NCBI RefSeq assembly: GCF_015999245.1 | Contig: NZ_JAEAMR010000006.1 | Location: forward strand, 142,758 to 206,757 | From: Streptomyces sp. AV19 | GTDB taxonomy: Bacteria; Actinomycetota; Actinomycetes; Streptomycetales; Streptomycetaceae | Direction of reading: 5' to 3' | DNA: 64,000 nt | In this document: in pieces, positions 24,299-33,138 of the stretch | Position numbering within the stretch: the first letter of the stretch is position 1 | Layout: every line of letters starts with the position of its first letter | Program-made: the position numbers and the translations under genes | Notes under the pieces: generated by a model | Told to the model about the DNA's origin: nothing | The model's database searches: none | Seen by the model: only the letters and a program-made list of their open reading frames with translations

Positions 24299-24643
24299 TC
24301 AGGGCCCGGTGTCGCCCGGGTGGGCACAGAGCCCGCCCCGGTAATTGCTGTCGTACCAGGCGCCGGTGGCGTCGAAATCCAGGTTGGTGCGGCCCGGACC
24401 GACGCAGCGGTGGTAGTTGGACCGGGGCCACCGCTTGACCTGGATCCACACGTTGGTGTTGGTGGCGCAGTGCTCGTAGTAGGCCCGTTCGCCGCCCCTG
24501 CTCTCATTCCAGCCGCAACCCTGGACGCGCTCGGGGGCGGCCGTCGCCGGGGCGACCGTCGCGCAGGCGAGGGCACCGGCCAGAGCGGCGGCCGCGAGGC
24601 CGAGCCGGACCGTCGCGGTGGTGAGGGTTCCACGGAGTTTCAT
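24299..24643 (-). CDS. Secreted DUF6355 family protein
   Basis: A 114-residue preprotein with a signal peptide (MKLRG, hydrophobic core LGLAAAALAGALACATVAPA, cleavage near TAA|APE). The mature part is CGWNESRGGERAYYEHCATN, TNVWIQVKR, CVGPGRTNLDF and GGLC, with four cysteines, the pattern of the DUF6355 family often annotated as natural product biosynthesis protein. GAAGGAGA precedes the ATG. Biochemical role unknown. Convergent with the NRPS operon and divergent from nothing; possibly part of the same locus. Confidence 0.78.
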   Translation of the reverse strand: MKLRGTLTTATVRLGLAAAALAGALACATVAPATAAPERVQGCGWNESRGGERAYYEHCATNTNVWIQVKRWPRSNYHRCVGPGRTNLDFDATGAWYDSNYRGGLCAHPGDTGP

Positions 24644-24704
24644 GCGTCGTCTCCTTCGCCGGAGGATGGTGCCGGGAACCGTTCCCGCACCGTTTCCGAC
24701 GACG

Positions 24705-25559
24705 TCAGAGTGACCTGACCGCGCCCCTGTCACCAGGGGATTCGACGGTGATCGAAGGGGCTGGAACAGCGATACCGGGATCGAATCCCCGTCCCCGTTC
24801 CGGCTCCCCGGCGGCCCGCTCCAGACTCTCGGCCAGCCCGTCCGCGAGCCGCCCGCAGGCCGCCCGGTGCCGCTCCTCCCGGCCGTCCGCCGTGTCCTGC
24901 CCGGCGAGGGCGAGGGCATAGGCGTTCACCGCCGCGAACGGGTAGCAGGCCGCGTAGGCGACGGCGTCCCCCGCGGCGAAAGCGGCCGCCGACGCCCGTG
25001 CGTGCACGAGGGCGTTGGCATCGGCGCAGGACGTCACGTTGGCCCCGGTGTTCAGCCGGGCATAGCCGTCCGCGAACTCCTCGGCCTCGGTCTCGCCGTA
25101 GTCGTTCGTCCTCGCCCAGGCGCGGGCGTTGGCCGCGGCCGTGGCGAAGGCGTCGGCGTACGGGTAGGCACGCCGGTGGACGTCCCGCAGCGCCGGTTCC
25201 AGGACGGCGGCCCAGGCATCCTCCGCGACCGATTCCCCCGCCAACGCCCTGAGGTGCAGCGCCCGTACGTCCTCCTGCCCCTCCCCCAGCAGCGGCGCGA
25301 CGGTACGGGCGTGCCAGTCGTGAACGACGCCGAACGGCACCCGCCCGTCGAGACGCGCGCAGGCGTCGTACATCCGACGGGCCCACTCCCCCGCCGCGTC
25401 CGGGTCCTGGCCGTCCCACAGCGCGCCGGCCAGCTGGACGAGCCAGTCCGGCAGGTCCGGTCCCTGCGCGGGCCGCTCCTCCCAGCGGCCGGACGCGGCG
25501 GCGTCGAGCCGGGCGAGGAAACGCGGGAGGGCCTCGGCGGAGGGCGCGGGACGGCTCAC
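24705..25559 (-). CDS. SpcZ-like protein of unknown function
   Basis: A 284-residue cytosolic protein, rich in Ala and Asp, with DLPDWLVQLAGALWDGQDPD, RRAYPYADAFATAAANARAWA, and a long run of alanine-, tyrosine- and asparagine-rich helices (ANALVHARASAAAFAAGDAV). This composition and order match proteins annotated as SpcZ in Streptomyces, a small uncharacterised family. The GTG start at 25559 is supported by AGGAGAAAG eight bases upstream and by the family N-terminus (PRFLARLDAAASGRWEERPA). It reads toward the DUF6355 gene and may form an operon with it. Confidence 0.65.
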   Translation of the reverse strand: MSRPAPSAEALPRFLARLDAAASGRWEERPAQGPDLPDWLVQLAGALWDGQDPDAAGEWARRMYDACARLDGRVPFGVVHDWHARTVAPLLGEGQEDVRALHLRALAGESVAEDAWAAVLEPALRDVHRRAYPYADAFATAAANARAWARTNDYGETEAEEFADGYARLNTGANVTSCADANALVHARASAAAFAAGDAVAYAACYPFAAVNAYALALAGQDTADGREERHRAACGRLADGLAESLERAAGEPERGRGFDPGIAVPAPSITVESPGDRGAVRSL

Positions 25560-25959
25560 GGTTCTTTCTCCTGTTCCGCTGTACTGCTGCGTGGTGCGGG
25601 CCCGGTGCGCTCCGGCCCGTCCCCGTATCCTCACCTGCCGGGCCGTTCGGCGCGATGTCGCGATGATCACGTTCTGGGCGGGGCACGCGCCCGCCCCCCC
25701 CGGTGCGCGCACCATGGGCCGGCCTCGCGAGCGCCTCGGCCCCCGGTCGGCCACCCCCGTGAGCGGGTGACAGCCGGCCGGTTCGCCACGGCCGACGGCC
25801 AGTTCGCCGGCCGCGGTCGGGGGCGGCGAGGAACGCACCCCGATGCGGAGGAACGAACCCCGACGCGAGGGTCCCCTGCCGCGGCATCGTGTCGAGCTCG
25901 GCCGGCCCTTGCCCTTCGGCACGGCGATACGTCCCACCCCGACGGGGTACCACGGTGAC
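25560..25959. promoter_or_regulatory. 400-bp divergent intergenic region with a 20-bp tandem repeat
   Basis: No gene was recognised between the SpcZ-like gene and the GH15 gene. Two 20-bp units starting GAGGAACG lie head to tail at 25828-25847 and 25848-25867 with two mismatches. No convincing promoter hexamers were placed. Confidence 0.4.
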
Positions 25960-27810
25960 ATGAACCAGTGGCGCCGAGTGGTGCACGAGCCTTACCCGCC
26001 GATCGAGGATCACGGCCTGGTCGGCGACGGGAGAGGCAGTGCCCTGGTCGGCCGGACCGGTGCGGTCGGCTTCATGTGCGTCCCCCGCTTCGACTCACCG
26101 CCCCTGTTCTGCCCGCTCCTGGACCACGCCAGGGGCGGCCGCTTCGACCTGCTGCCCGACGGCCTGCGCGAGAGCCGCCAGTACTACGTCGAGGACACCG
26201 CCGTCCTGGTCACCGAGCTGCGCACGGACACGGCCACCGTGGAGCTGACCGACGCCTTCCTGCTGCGGCCGGGCGCCCGGCTGGAGGAGGACGTCGCCGC
26301 CGGCCTGGGATGTTTCGTCCGCCGCGCCCGCGTCCTCCACGGGCGGACGCGGCTGGCGGTGACCGTACGGCCGAGGGGCGGGGCCCAGTGGGTCGACGAC
26401 CCGGCCGGATGGCGTGTCGTCTGCCCGCACCAGCAGCTCGAACTCCTGCTGTGCGCCACACGCCCGCTGGCGGGGCCGGAGACCAATCTGCCGCTGGAGG
26501 AAGGGCAGGAGATGGCGTTGACCCTCACCTGGCACCCGGGCCCCGGGCGGCGTCCCGCAGGGGGTGAGGGCCGGGGCACCGACCGGCACCTCGACGACAC
26601 GGCGAAGGTGTGGCGGCGCTGGTCGGGCCGGCTCATGGACGACGTGCCGCGGGCGGATCTGGTCCGCCGCTCGGCCCTCACCCTGAAACTGCTCGACCAC
26701 GTCGAGAACGGCGCGATCGTCGCCGCTCCCACCTCCTCGCTCCCCGAGCGGATCGGCGGCAACCGCAACTGGGACTACCGCTACGCCTGGGTGCGCGACA
26801 CCGCCTACACCGTCTTCGCGCTGCGCCGCATCGGCCTGCCCGCCGAAGCCGGCGGATTCCTCGCCTGGGCGCTGCGGGCCACCGAGGAGCAGGGCCCGAT
26901 GGTCCTGTACGACCTCGACGGCCGGCCGCCGCCACCGGAGACCGCCGACGGCGAGCTGGAGGGCTACCGCGGCTCGGCACCCGTCCGGTGGGGGAACGCC
27001 GCCGCGCGGCAGGTGCAGCACGACATCTACGGCGAGATCCTGGACTGCGCGTTCCAGTGGGCCGCCACCGGCGGACGACTGGACGGAGTGCTGTGGCCAC
27101 AGCTGGCCGGTCTGGCCGAGCGCGCCCGCACCGCCTGGAAGACGCCCGACCACGGCATCTGGGAGGTCCGTACCGCCGGCCGCCCGTTCACCTACTCGGC
27201 CGCCATGTGCCAGGTAGCGCTCGACCGCGCCGCACGTCTGTCCCGCCGCCTGGGCCTCCCCGGTTCCCCGGACACCTGGAGCGCCGAAGCACAGGCGATC
27301 ACCGAACGCATCCTGCGGTACGCCTGGGACGAACGCTCCCAGGCCCTCACCGAACACCTGGGCCCCGGGGGCGGGTTGGACGCATCGCTCCTCGCCCTGC
27401 CCCTGCGGCGGGTCCTGCCCGCCGACCACCCCCGCATGGTCGCCACCACCCGCGCCGTCGCCGACCGGCTCGGCGCCGGGGGCGGCCTGCTGTACCGCTA
27501 CCTGCCGGACGAGTCGCCCGACGGGCTCGACGAGGCGGAAGGCGCCTTCGTACTGTGCAGCTTCTGGCTGGTCGACAACCTGGTGGGCCAGGGCCGCATC
27601 GGCGAGGCCGAGGAACTCTTCGAGGAGATGTGCTCCTATGCCAGCCCGCTCGGGCTGCTCGCCGAACAGATCGACCCCGGCAGCCGTACCTTCCTCGGCA
27701 ACTTCCCCCAGGGGCTCAGCCATGTCGGCCTGATCGCCAGCGCGGTAGGACTCGCCCGTGTCCACCGCGGCGTCCGGCCGGAACTCGCCACCCACGCCTG
27801 GTTCGACTAG
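25960..27810 (+). CDS. Glycoside hydrolase family 15 protein (glucoamylase/trehalase-like)
   Basis: A 616-residue protein: an N-terminal beta-sandwich domain (PPIEDHGLVGDGRGSALVGR, RFDSPPLFCPLLD) and a C-terminal (alpha/alpha)6 barrel with the GH15 marks IGGNRNWDYRYAWVRD, APVRWGNAAARQVQHDIYGE, the DEAEGAFVLCSFWLVDNL block and QIDPGSRTFLGNFPQGLSHV. No signal peptide, so it acts inside the cell. Actinobacterial enzymes of this layout include trehalases; glucoamylase activity is the alternative. ATG 25960 starts the family similarity; the upstream open frame lacks it. Monocistronic. Confidence 0.9.
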   Translation: MNQWRRVVHEPYPPIEDHGLVGDGRGSALVGRTGAVGFMCVPRFDSPPLFCPLLDHARGGRFDLLPDGLRESRQYYVEDTAVLVTELRTDTATVELTDAFLLRPGARLEEDVAAGLGCFVRRARVLHGRTRLAVTVRPRGGAQWVDDPAGWRVVCPHQQLELLLCATRPLAGPETNLPLEEGQEMALTLTWHPGPGRRPAGGEGRGTDRHLDDTAKVWRRWSGRLMDDVPRADLVRRSALTLKLLDHVENGAIVAAPTSSLPERIGGNRNWDYRYAWVRDTAYTVFALRRIGLPAEAGGFLAWALRATEEQGPMVLYDLDGRPPPPETADGELEGYRGSAPVRWGNAAARQVQHDIYGEILDCAFQWAATGGRLDGVLWPQLAGLAERARTAWKTPDHGIWEVRTAGRPFTYSAAMCQVALDRAARLSRRLGLPGSPDTWSAEAQAITERILRYAWDERSQALTEHLGPGGGLDASLLALPLRRVLPADHPRMVATTRAVADRLGAGGGLLYRYLPDESPDGLDEAEGAFVLCSFWLVDNLVGQGRIGEAEELFEEMCSYASPLGLLAEQIDPGSRTFLGNFPQGLSHVGLIASAVGLARVHRGVRPELATHAWFD

Positions 27811-27891
27811 AACAGCGGCGCGTACCCGCGGACCTGTCGGCGAGGGAGCCGGCTCGTGTTGCGGCAGCGGCCGCCGCACGGTGCGGAGTTC

Positions 27892-29958
27892 CTAGCGGCG
27901 GGTCCGTACGAGCAGGTGGAGGAAGTACGGCGTGCCGATCATCGCCGTCATCAGGCCGGCGCCGAGCTGGGCCGGGGCGATCACGGTACGGCCCACCAGG
28001 TCGGCGGTGCAGACCAGGATGGCACCGAGGAGGACCGAGACCGGCACCACCCGGGCGTGCCGCCGGCCCACGAGGGCCCGCGCCGCGTGCGGTGCCACGA
28101 GGCCCACGAAGCCGATCGTGCCCGCGGCGGCCACGGCGGTGGCGCTGAGCAGGACGCTCAGCACCAGGAACCCGAGGCGGCTCCGGGACAGGCCGAGCCC
28201 CAGGAGCCGCGGGGTGTCCTCGTCCAGCGAGACCAAGTCGAGCCCGGTGCGCCGCTGAACGGCGACGAGCAGGCCCACCGCGAGCACGGCCGCCAGCGGC
28301 GCCACGTCGGGCAGGGTGCGCCCGTAGGTGGAACCCGACAGCCAGGTGAGCGCCTTCGTCGCGTTGAACGGGTCGGTGAGGATGACGAGAAGGCTGATCA
28401 GGGCGGTCGTCGCGGTGGCGGCGCCGAAGCCCACGAGGACGAGCCGGTTCTGCTGGAAGCCGCCCCGCGCGGCCAGTCCGAAGACCAGGGCGGAGACGAC
28501 GGCGGCACCCGCGAACGCCGCGGCGGCCACGCTCCACGACCCGGCCAGCGGCACCGTCGTCACGAGGAGGACGGCGCCCAGGCCGGCGCCGCCGGAGACG
28601 CCGAGGGAACCCGGTTCGGCGAGGGGGTTGCGGGTGACGGCCTGGACGAGCGTCCCGGCCAGGGCGAGCGCCGCGCCCGCGAGGAGGGCGGCGAGGACCC
28701 TGGGCACCCGGGTGTCGAGGACGAAGCCGACGGTCCGCCCGGCCCTTCCCTGCGCCCAGTTGAGCACGTCGCCGAGGAGCAGCTTGCTGTCGCCCAGCAG
28801 GACGGCGGCGACGGTCACGCCGATGAGCGCGGCCACCAGGACGGCCGTGGTGGTGAGGAAGACGGCCCGGCTCCTGATGCGCAGCCGGTCGGCCGCGGCG
28901 GCCCCGGCGGTGTCCTTCGCCCGCGTGGCCATGACGATCAGGAAGACGGCGCCGACGAGGCTGGTGACGACGCCGGTCGGCACGGCGACCGCGGTGTCCG
29001 CCGGGACGGCGGCGCGCAGCAGCACGTCGGAGCCGAGCACCAGGGCCGCACCGGTCAGCGCCGCGACCGGCAGGCTCGCGCGCGTCCGGGTGAACGCCCG
29101 CAGGCGGGCGGCCAGGGGCCGGACGAGGGCGGGGGCGCACAGGCCGACGAAGCCGATGGGTCCGGCGAGGGTGACGGCGGCCGTGGAGAGCAGGGAGGCG
29201 AGGACGACGGCGATGAGGCGGGTGGCCCGGACGGGGACGCCGAGGCCGCGGGCGGCGTCGTCGCCGAGCGCCAGGGCGTCGACCCGGCGGGCGAGGAGCA
29301 GCAGCCCGGCGAGACCGGCGATGCCGATCGGTGCCATCTGCAGCACGCCGTCGAACCCGGTCTGGCCGATGCTCCCCTGGTTCCACTGGTAGAGGCCCTG
29401 GGTCTGCCGGGGGAACAGCAGGAGCAGGCTCTCGGTGACGGCGGTGAGGCCGAGGGTGAGGGCGGTGCCGGCGAGGACGAGCCGTACGGTGCCGGTGCCC
29501 AGGCCGGACAGCCCGAGGACGACGGCCGCGGCGGCGAGGCCCCCGGCGAACGCGACGCCGGAGGAGGCGTACAGGGGGAGCGTGACGCCGGTGGTGGCCG
29601 TCAGTCCGAGGGCGAGGTAGGAGCCCGCGTTGACGGCCAGGGTGTCGGGGGAGGCGAGGACGTTGCGGCTGACGGCCTGCAGCGCGGCGCCCGCGACGCC
29701 GAGGACGGCACCGACGAGCAGGGCCGCGGCCGCCCTCGGCAGCCGGGAGGCGACGACGACGGACGCGTCGGCCGGGTCGGCGTGTCCGGTGAGCGCCTTC
29801 CATACCTCGGGGGCGCCGACCGCGGCCGTTCCCTGGGTGATGTCGACGACCGCGAGGCCCGCGACGAGGAGGAGCAGCGCGGCCGTCACCGCGGCCGCGG
29901 CCGTCCGGGACGCGGCCGCCGGAGGACGGGTGGCGGTTGTGGGTGCGGTGACGGCCAT
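27892..29958 (-). CDS. Double-length FecCD/FhuB-type siderophore ABC permease
   Basis: A 688-residue membrane protein made of two homologous FecCD permease halves. Half one has LPRAAAALLVGAVLGVAGAA and GPIGFVGLCAPALVRPL; half two has VPRVLAALLAGAALALAGTL and GTIGFVGLVAPHAARAL, with about twenty helices in all. One polypeptide therefore replaces the usual permease pair, as in FhuB. It is the last gene of an ATPase-binding protein-permease operon, four bases after the binding protein stop, and should import a ferric siderophore. Confidence 0.93.
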   Translation of the reverse strand: MAVTAPTTATRPPAAASRTAAAAVTAALLLLVAGLAVVDITQGTAAVGAPEVWKALTGHADPADASVVVASRLPRAAAALLVGAVLGVAGAALQAVSRNVLASPDTLAVNAGSYLALGLTATTGVTLPLYASSGVAFAGGLAAAAVVLGLSGLGTGTVRLVLAGTALTLGLTAVTESLLLLFPRQTQGLYQWNQGSIGQTGFDGVLQMAPIGIAGLAGLLLLARRVDALALGDDAARGLGVPVRATRLIAVVLASLLSTAAVTLAGPIGFVGLCAPALVRPLAARLRAFTRTRASLPVAALTGAALVLGSDVLLRAAVPADTAVAVPTGVVTSLVGAVFLIVMATRAKDTAGAAAADRLRIRSRAVFLTTTAVLVAALIGVTVAAVLLGDSKLLLGDVLNWAQGRAGRTVGFVLDTRVPRVLAALLAGAALALAGTLVQAVTRNPLAEPGSLGVSGGAGLGAVLLVTTVPLAGSWSVAAAAFAGAAVVSALVFGLAARGGFQQNRLVLVGFGAATATTALISLLVILTDPFNATKALTWLSGSTYGRTLPDVAPLAAVLAVGLLVAVQRRTGLDLVSLDEDTPRLLGLGLSRSRLGFLVLSVLLSATAVAAAGTIGFVGLVAPHAARALVGRRHARVVPVSVLLGAILVCTADLVGRTVIAPAQLGAGLMTAMIGTPYFLHLLVRTRR

Positions 29959-29962
29959 GGTG

Positions 29963-30943
29963 CTACTTCTTCTTCAGCGCCTCGACGACGGAGTCGACGT
30001 ACTTGGCCATCGACTCGGGGCCGCCGAACATCCAGATGCCGTCGGGCAGGCGGTGGACGTTGCCCTTCTCGACGAACGGCAGCGAGGTCCACACCTTGTC
30101 GTCGGCGAGGACGCCGGTGAACGGGGTGCTGCTCTTGTCGCCGTCGCTGCCGATGTAGGCGAACCGCACGTCGTCGCCGAGCTCGGTGAGGCCCTCGACG
30201 TCGGTGGAGCCGAGCCCGTAGCTCTTGTCGCCCTTGACCGACCAGGCGTTCTTCAGGCCGAGCTGCTCGTTGACCGCGCCGATGAGCGAGCCGCCGGTGA
30301 AGGGCCGGATCGTGACCTGGTTGGAGACGACGTACCCGTCGGCGAAGGCGTACTCCGTCCCGGCGCGGCCGGCGCCGGCGAGGGCCTTCCTGCCCTCGTC
30401 CAGCTTCTTCTGGAACTGCTCCTTGAGCTTCCCGGCCTGCTGCGTGGTGCCGGTGGCCCGGGCGATGAGGTCCAGGTTCCCGGTCATCCGCCCGATCGGG
30501 TCGGCGGCGTCGGCGGCGCGCAGGTTCAGGACCGGGGCGACCTTGCGCAGTTGCTTGACGGCGGCCGCGGGCAGGTCGGTGGTGGCGACGATGAGGTCGG
30601 GCTTCAGGGCGGCGATGGTGTCCGTGCTGGGCTCGCCGCGCGTGCCGATGTCCTTGGGCTCGTTCTTGAGCGGGACGGCGGTGTCCCAGGTCTTGTAGCC
30701 CTTGACGTCGGCGACGCCGACCGGGTCGACCCCCAGCGAGACGAGGTTCTCGACGACGTTCCACTCCGTCCCGACGACCCTCTTGGCGGGTCCGTCGAGC
30801 TCCACCTTCCCGCCCGAGGCGTCGGTGAGGGTGATGCGCCCGGCGGGCTTGTCCGCCTTGTCGGCGGCCGGCTCGGTGGTCCCGCAGGCGGTCAGGGCGA
30901 GGGCCGCGGCGGTGGCGGCCGCGGCCAGGAGGAGGCGTCTCAT
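29963..30943 (-). CDS. Iron-siderophore ABC transporter substrate-binding lipoprotein
   Basis: A 326-residue lipoprotein: signal peptide MRRLLLAAAATAAALALTAC with the lipobox cysteine at 20, then a FecB/FepB-like periplasmic-binding fold (VVGTEWNVVENLVSLGVDPV, ALKPDLIVATTDLP, FTGGSLIGAVNEQLGLKNAW, WMFGGPESMAKYVDSVV). Its ATG overlaps the stop of the ATPase gene (ATGA). Ligand specificity cannot be read from sequence; a hydroxamate-type siderophore is plausible for Streptomyces. Confidence 0.93.
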   Translation of the reverse strand: MRRLLLAAAATAAALALTACGTTEPAADKADKPAGRITLTDASGGKVELDGPAKRVVGTEWNVVENLVSLGVDPVGVADVKGYKTWDTAVPLKNEPKDIGTRGEPSTDTIAALKPDLIVATTDLPAAAVKQLRKVAPVLNLRAADAADPIGRMTGNLDLIARATGTTQQAGKLKEQFQKKLDEGRKALAGAGRAGTEYAFADGYVVSNQVTIRPFTGGSLIGAVNEQLGLKNAWSVKGDKSYGLGSTDVEGLTELGDDVRFAYIGSDGDKSSTPFTGVLADDKVWTSLPFVEKGNVHRLPDGIWMFGGPESMAKYVDSVVEALKKK

Positions 30944-31800
30944 GAGGGGGTGCTGAGCCTTTCGCTTCGCGAGTGGTGGCGGCCTATCGCGCGGGTGCGC
31001 AGGCGGCCGGTGAGGGGGTCGGTGTCGACGTCGATGCGGATGCCGTAGGTGTCGGTGAGGCGCTGCGGCGTCAGGACGTCCTCGGGGAGGCCGTCGGCGA
31101 CGACGCGTCCCTGGTGGAGCAGCACGATCCGGTCGGCGACGGCCGCGGCCTGGTCGAGGTCGTGCAGGACGGCGCCGACGGCGATACCGTGGTCGTCCGC
31201 CAAGTCGCGCATCAGGTCGAGGAGTTCGACCTGGTATCGCAGGTCGAGGTAGGTCGTCGGCTCGTCGAGGAGCAGCACGCCGGTCTCCTGGGCGAGACAG
31301 CAGGCGAGCCAGACGCGCTGGAGCTGTCCGCCGGAGAGGTGTTCGGCGCCGCGTCCGGCGAGCTCGGTGACGCCCGTCATGGCGAGCGCGCGGTCCACCG
31401 CGGCCCGTCCGCACGGGTCGGTCCTGCCCCAGCGGCCCCGGTACGGGTAGCGGCCGAACTCGACGACGTCCCGCACGGTCAGCCCGCCGGGAGTGGGGCG
31501 CCCTTGCGTCAGCAGGGCGACACGGCGGGAGAACTCGCGGGCGGGCAGCGCGAGGCCGTCGGTGCCGGCGTCGAGGACGAGCGTGGCGCTCCTGGGCCGT
31601 TGCAGCCGCGCGAGCGTGCGCAGGAGCGTCGACTTTCCGCTGCCGTTCGGGCCGACCAGGACGGTCACTTCGCCGGGCCGCAGCGTCACCGACGCGGCGT
31701 GCACGACGTCGACGCCGTCATAGGCCACGGTGACTTCCGTGGCCGACAGTTCATGACCGCGGGGCCCCGTGGGCTCGGAGGTCTCTTCACCAGCTCTCAC
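30940..31800 (-). CDS. Siderophore ABC transporter ATP-binding protein
   Basis: A 286-residue ATPase of the FecE/FhuC type with Walker A GPNGSGKST, Q-loop LLTQGRP, signature LSGGQLQRVWLA, Walker B VLLLDEPTTYLD and the H-loop AVLHDLDQAA. First gene of the operon. The GTG at 31800 starts six bases after an iron box, and no ribosome site is visible, so the mRNA may be leaderless. The 20-residue polar N-terminal tail is not needed for the fold. Confidence 0.93.
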   Translation of the reverse strand: MRAGEETSEPTGPRGHELSATEVTVAYDGVDVVHAASVTLRPGEVTVLVGPNGSGKSTLLRTLARLQRPRSATLVLDAGTDGLALPAREFSRRVALLTQGRPTPGGLTVRDVVEFGRYPYRGRWGRTDPCGRAAVDRALAMTGVTELAGRGAEHLSGGQLQRVWLACCLAQETGVLLLDEPTTYLDLRYQVELLDLMRDLADDHGIAVGAVLHDLDQAAAVADRIVLLHQGRVVADGLPEDVLTPQRLTDTYGIRIDVDTDPLTGRLRTRAIGRHHSRSERLSTPS

Positions 31801-31805
31801 GCGAT

Positions 31806-31824
31806 GAAGGTTAGCCTAACCTAA
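31806..31824 (-). promoter_or_regulatory. DmdR/IdeR-type iron box
   Basis: Read on the minus strand the 19 bp are TTAGGTTAGGCTAACCTTC, matching the canonical actinobacterial iron box palindrome TTAGGTTAGGCTAACCTAA at 17 of 19 positions. It lies directly upstream of the ATPase gene, so iron-replete repression of the importer operon by a DtxR-family protein is expected. Confidence 0.9.
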
Positions 31825-32184
31825 GAATGGCTGAAAACAGCCCTGCCGGTGGCTGGTATTGACGCTCCCGCCACCCCGATATGTCTGCATTGAGGCGAGA
31901 ATGATGTCATTTGCCGACGCCCTCGTCCACATATCGGCCCGGGCCGGCTCCATCGGCCGGCCAGCAGCTCCCCCTCGGCGGCACCTTGCCCCAACAGCCC
32001 CCCGCCGGTGCGGGTTCGGGGCCTGCTTCATGCGCCATCGCCGTCGAGATCTCGTCCGTGATGTTCCGGGCCAGTGCGTCAACGGGGCCGAGTTCCGCGA
32101 TGTCGACGGAGACCCGTAACGGGCGACGAGGAACCCAACCGTTCCGATAGCGTGGCCGTCCTGCCAACAGGGAGGGGACGCAGG
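31825..32184. other. 360-bp region without a recognised gene
   Basis: Upstream flank of the iron-box operon on one side and of the DUF5710 gene on the other. A sigma-70-like -10 (CGATAGCGT around 32144-32152) lies about 35 bases before the GTG at 32185. No other feature was seen. Confidence 0.3.
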
Positions 32185-32949
32185 GTGGTTGAGCGCATAT
32201 GGCTGGACGTTCCGTACGCGGAGAAGGACGAGGCGAAGCGAGCCGGGGCCCGCTGGGACCCGGCCGCCAAACGCTGGTACGCGCCGCGCGAGGGGATGAC
32301 CGCACTCGCCCCGTGGGCGGCCGCTCCCGATGTCCCCGATCTGCTGCCCGGTGAGGACCGAACGCTCGGCAGCGGACTGTTCGTCGATCTGGTGCCCAGC
32401 AGCTGCTGGTTCACCAACGTCCGCTCCTGCGTCACCCAGCGGGACTGGGAACGGCTGCGTCGCATGATCACCAGCCGGGTCGGCATGCGCTGCGAGGCAT
32501 GCGGAGCGGGAGAGGACCGGCACGCCAAGCGGTGGCTGGAGGCGCACGAGCGGTGGACGTACGACGAGACACGCCGCGTGCAGACGCTCAAGCGGCTGAT
32601 CTGTCTGTGCACCGACTGTCACACCGTCACGCACTTCGGCTACGCCCAGGTCCGTGGCCTGGAAGCCCAGGCATTCGCCCACCTGGTCGAGGTCACCGGG
32701 ATGAGCCGGGACCAGGCCCGGCAGCACGTCGCCGCGGCCTTCGCCCTGTGGCAGCAACGCTCCGCCATCGCCTGGAGGCTGGACCTGGGCATCCTCACCG
32801 ACGCCGGCATCACCGTCACACCGCCGCCGGACGCACGCGACCGGCCCGGTATCGCTGCCGCGACCCTCGGAACGTCCCCGGCACCACGCGACGCGCCGTC
32901 GGTGCCCCGTCAGGGCACGAACCCGTTCCGCGGCACACGCCGGGACTGA
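32185..32949 (+). CDS. DUF5710 protein with an HNH-like zinc region
   Basis: A 254-residue protein. The first 40 residues are a DUF5710 module (IWLDVPYAEKDEAKRAGARW, then DPAAKRWYAP), a small domain found in DNA primase/TraC-like and nuclease proteins. A middle segment has paired cysteines CEACGAG and CLCTDCHTVTHFG, with EAHERWTYD between them, resembling an HNH endonuclease zinc fold. A low-complexity tail follows. GTG 32185 is preceded by GGAGGGG eight bases upstream. It may act on nucleic acids; no partner gene is adjacent. HNH assignment is by motif only. Confidence 0.7.
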   Translation: MVERIWLDVPYAEKDEAKRAGARWDPAAKRWYAPREGMTALAPWAAAPDVPDLLPGEDRTLGSGLFVDLVPSSCWFTNVRSCVTQRDWERLRRMITSRVGMRCEACGAGEDRHAKRWLEAHERWTYDETRRVQTLKRLICLCTDCHTVTHFGYAQVRGLEAQAFAHLVEVTGMSRDQARQHVAAAFALWQQRSAIAWRLDLGILTDAGITVTPPPDARDRPGIAAATLGTSPAPRDAPSVPRQGTNPFRGTRRD

Positions 32950-32967
32950 GCCGACGCCACCGGTCCC

Positions 32968-33115
32968 CGGGACCGCCGCGCCTCCGACGTCACCCTCACG
33001 GACACCGGCCGTCGGCAGACCGCCACTCGGGCCCGCGCCCACGCGCAGCGCCTCGGCACCGCGCTCCAGGCCCTGCCCGACGAAGACCGGGCCCCCGGCA
33101 CTCCCCACGCGCCTG
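32968..33115 (+). pseudogene. Possible MarR C-terminal remnant
   Basis: The plus-strand frame here reads RASDVTLTDTGRRQTATRAR, then QRLGTALQALPDEDR, like the wing and dimerisation helix of a MarR regulator, but it has no N-terminal HTH and starts right after the DUF5710 stop. A short remnant is the best guess. Confidence 0.3.
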
Positions 33116-33138
33116 GCGACGTCAGCCGGAAGCACCGG

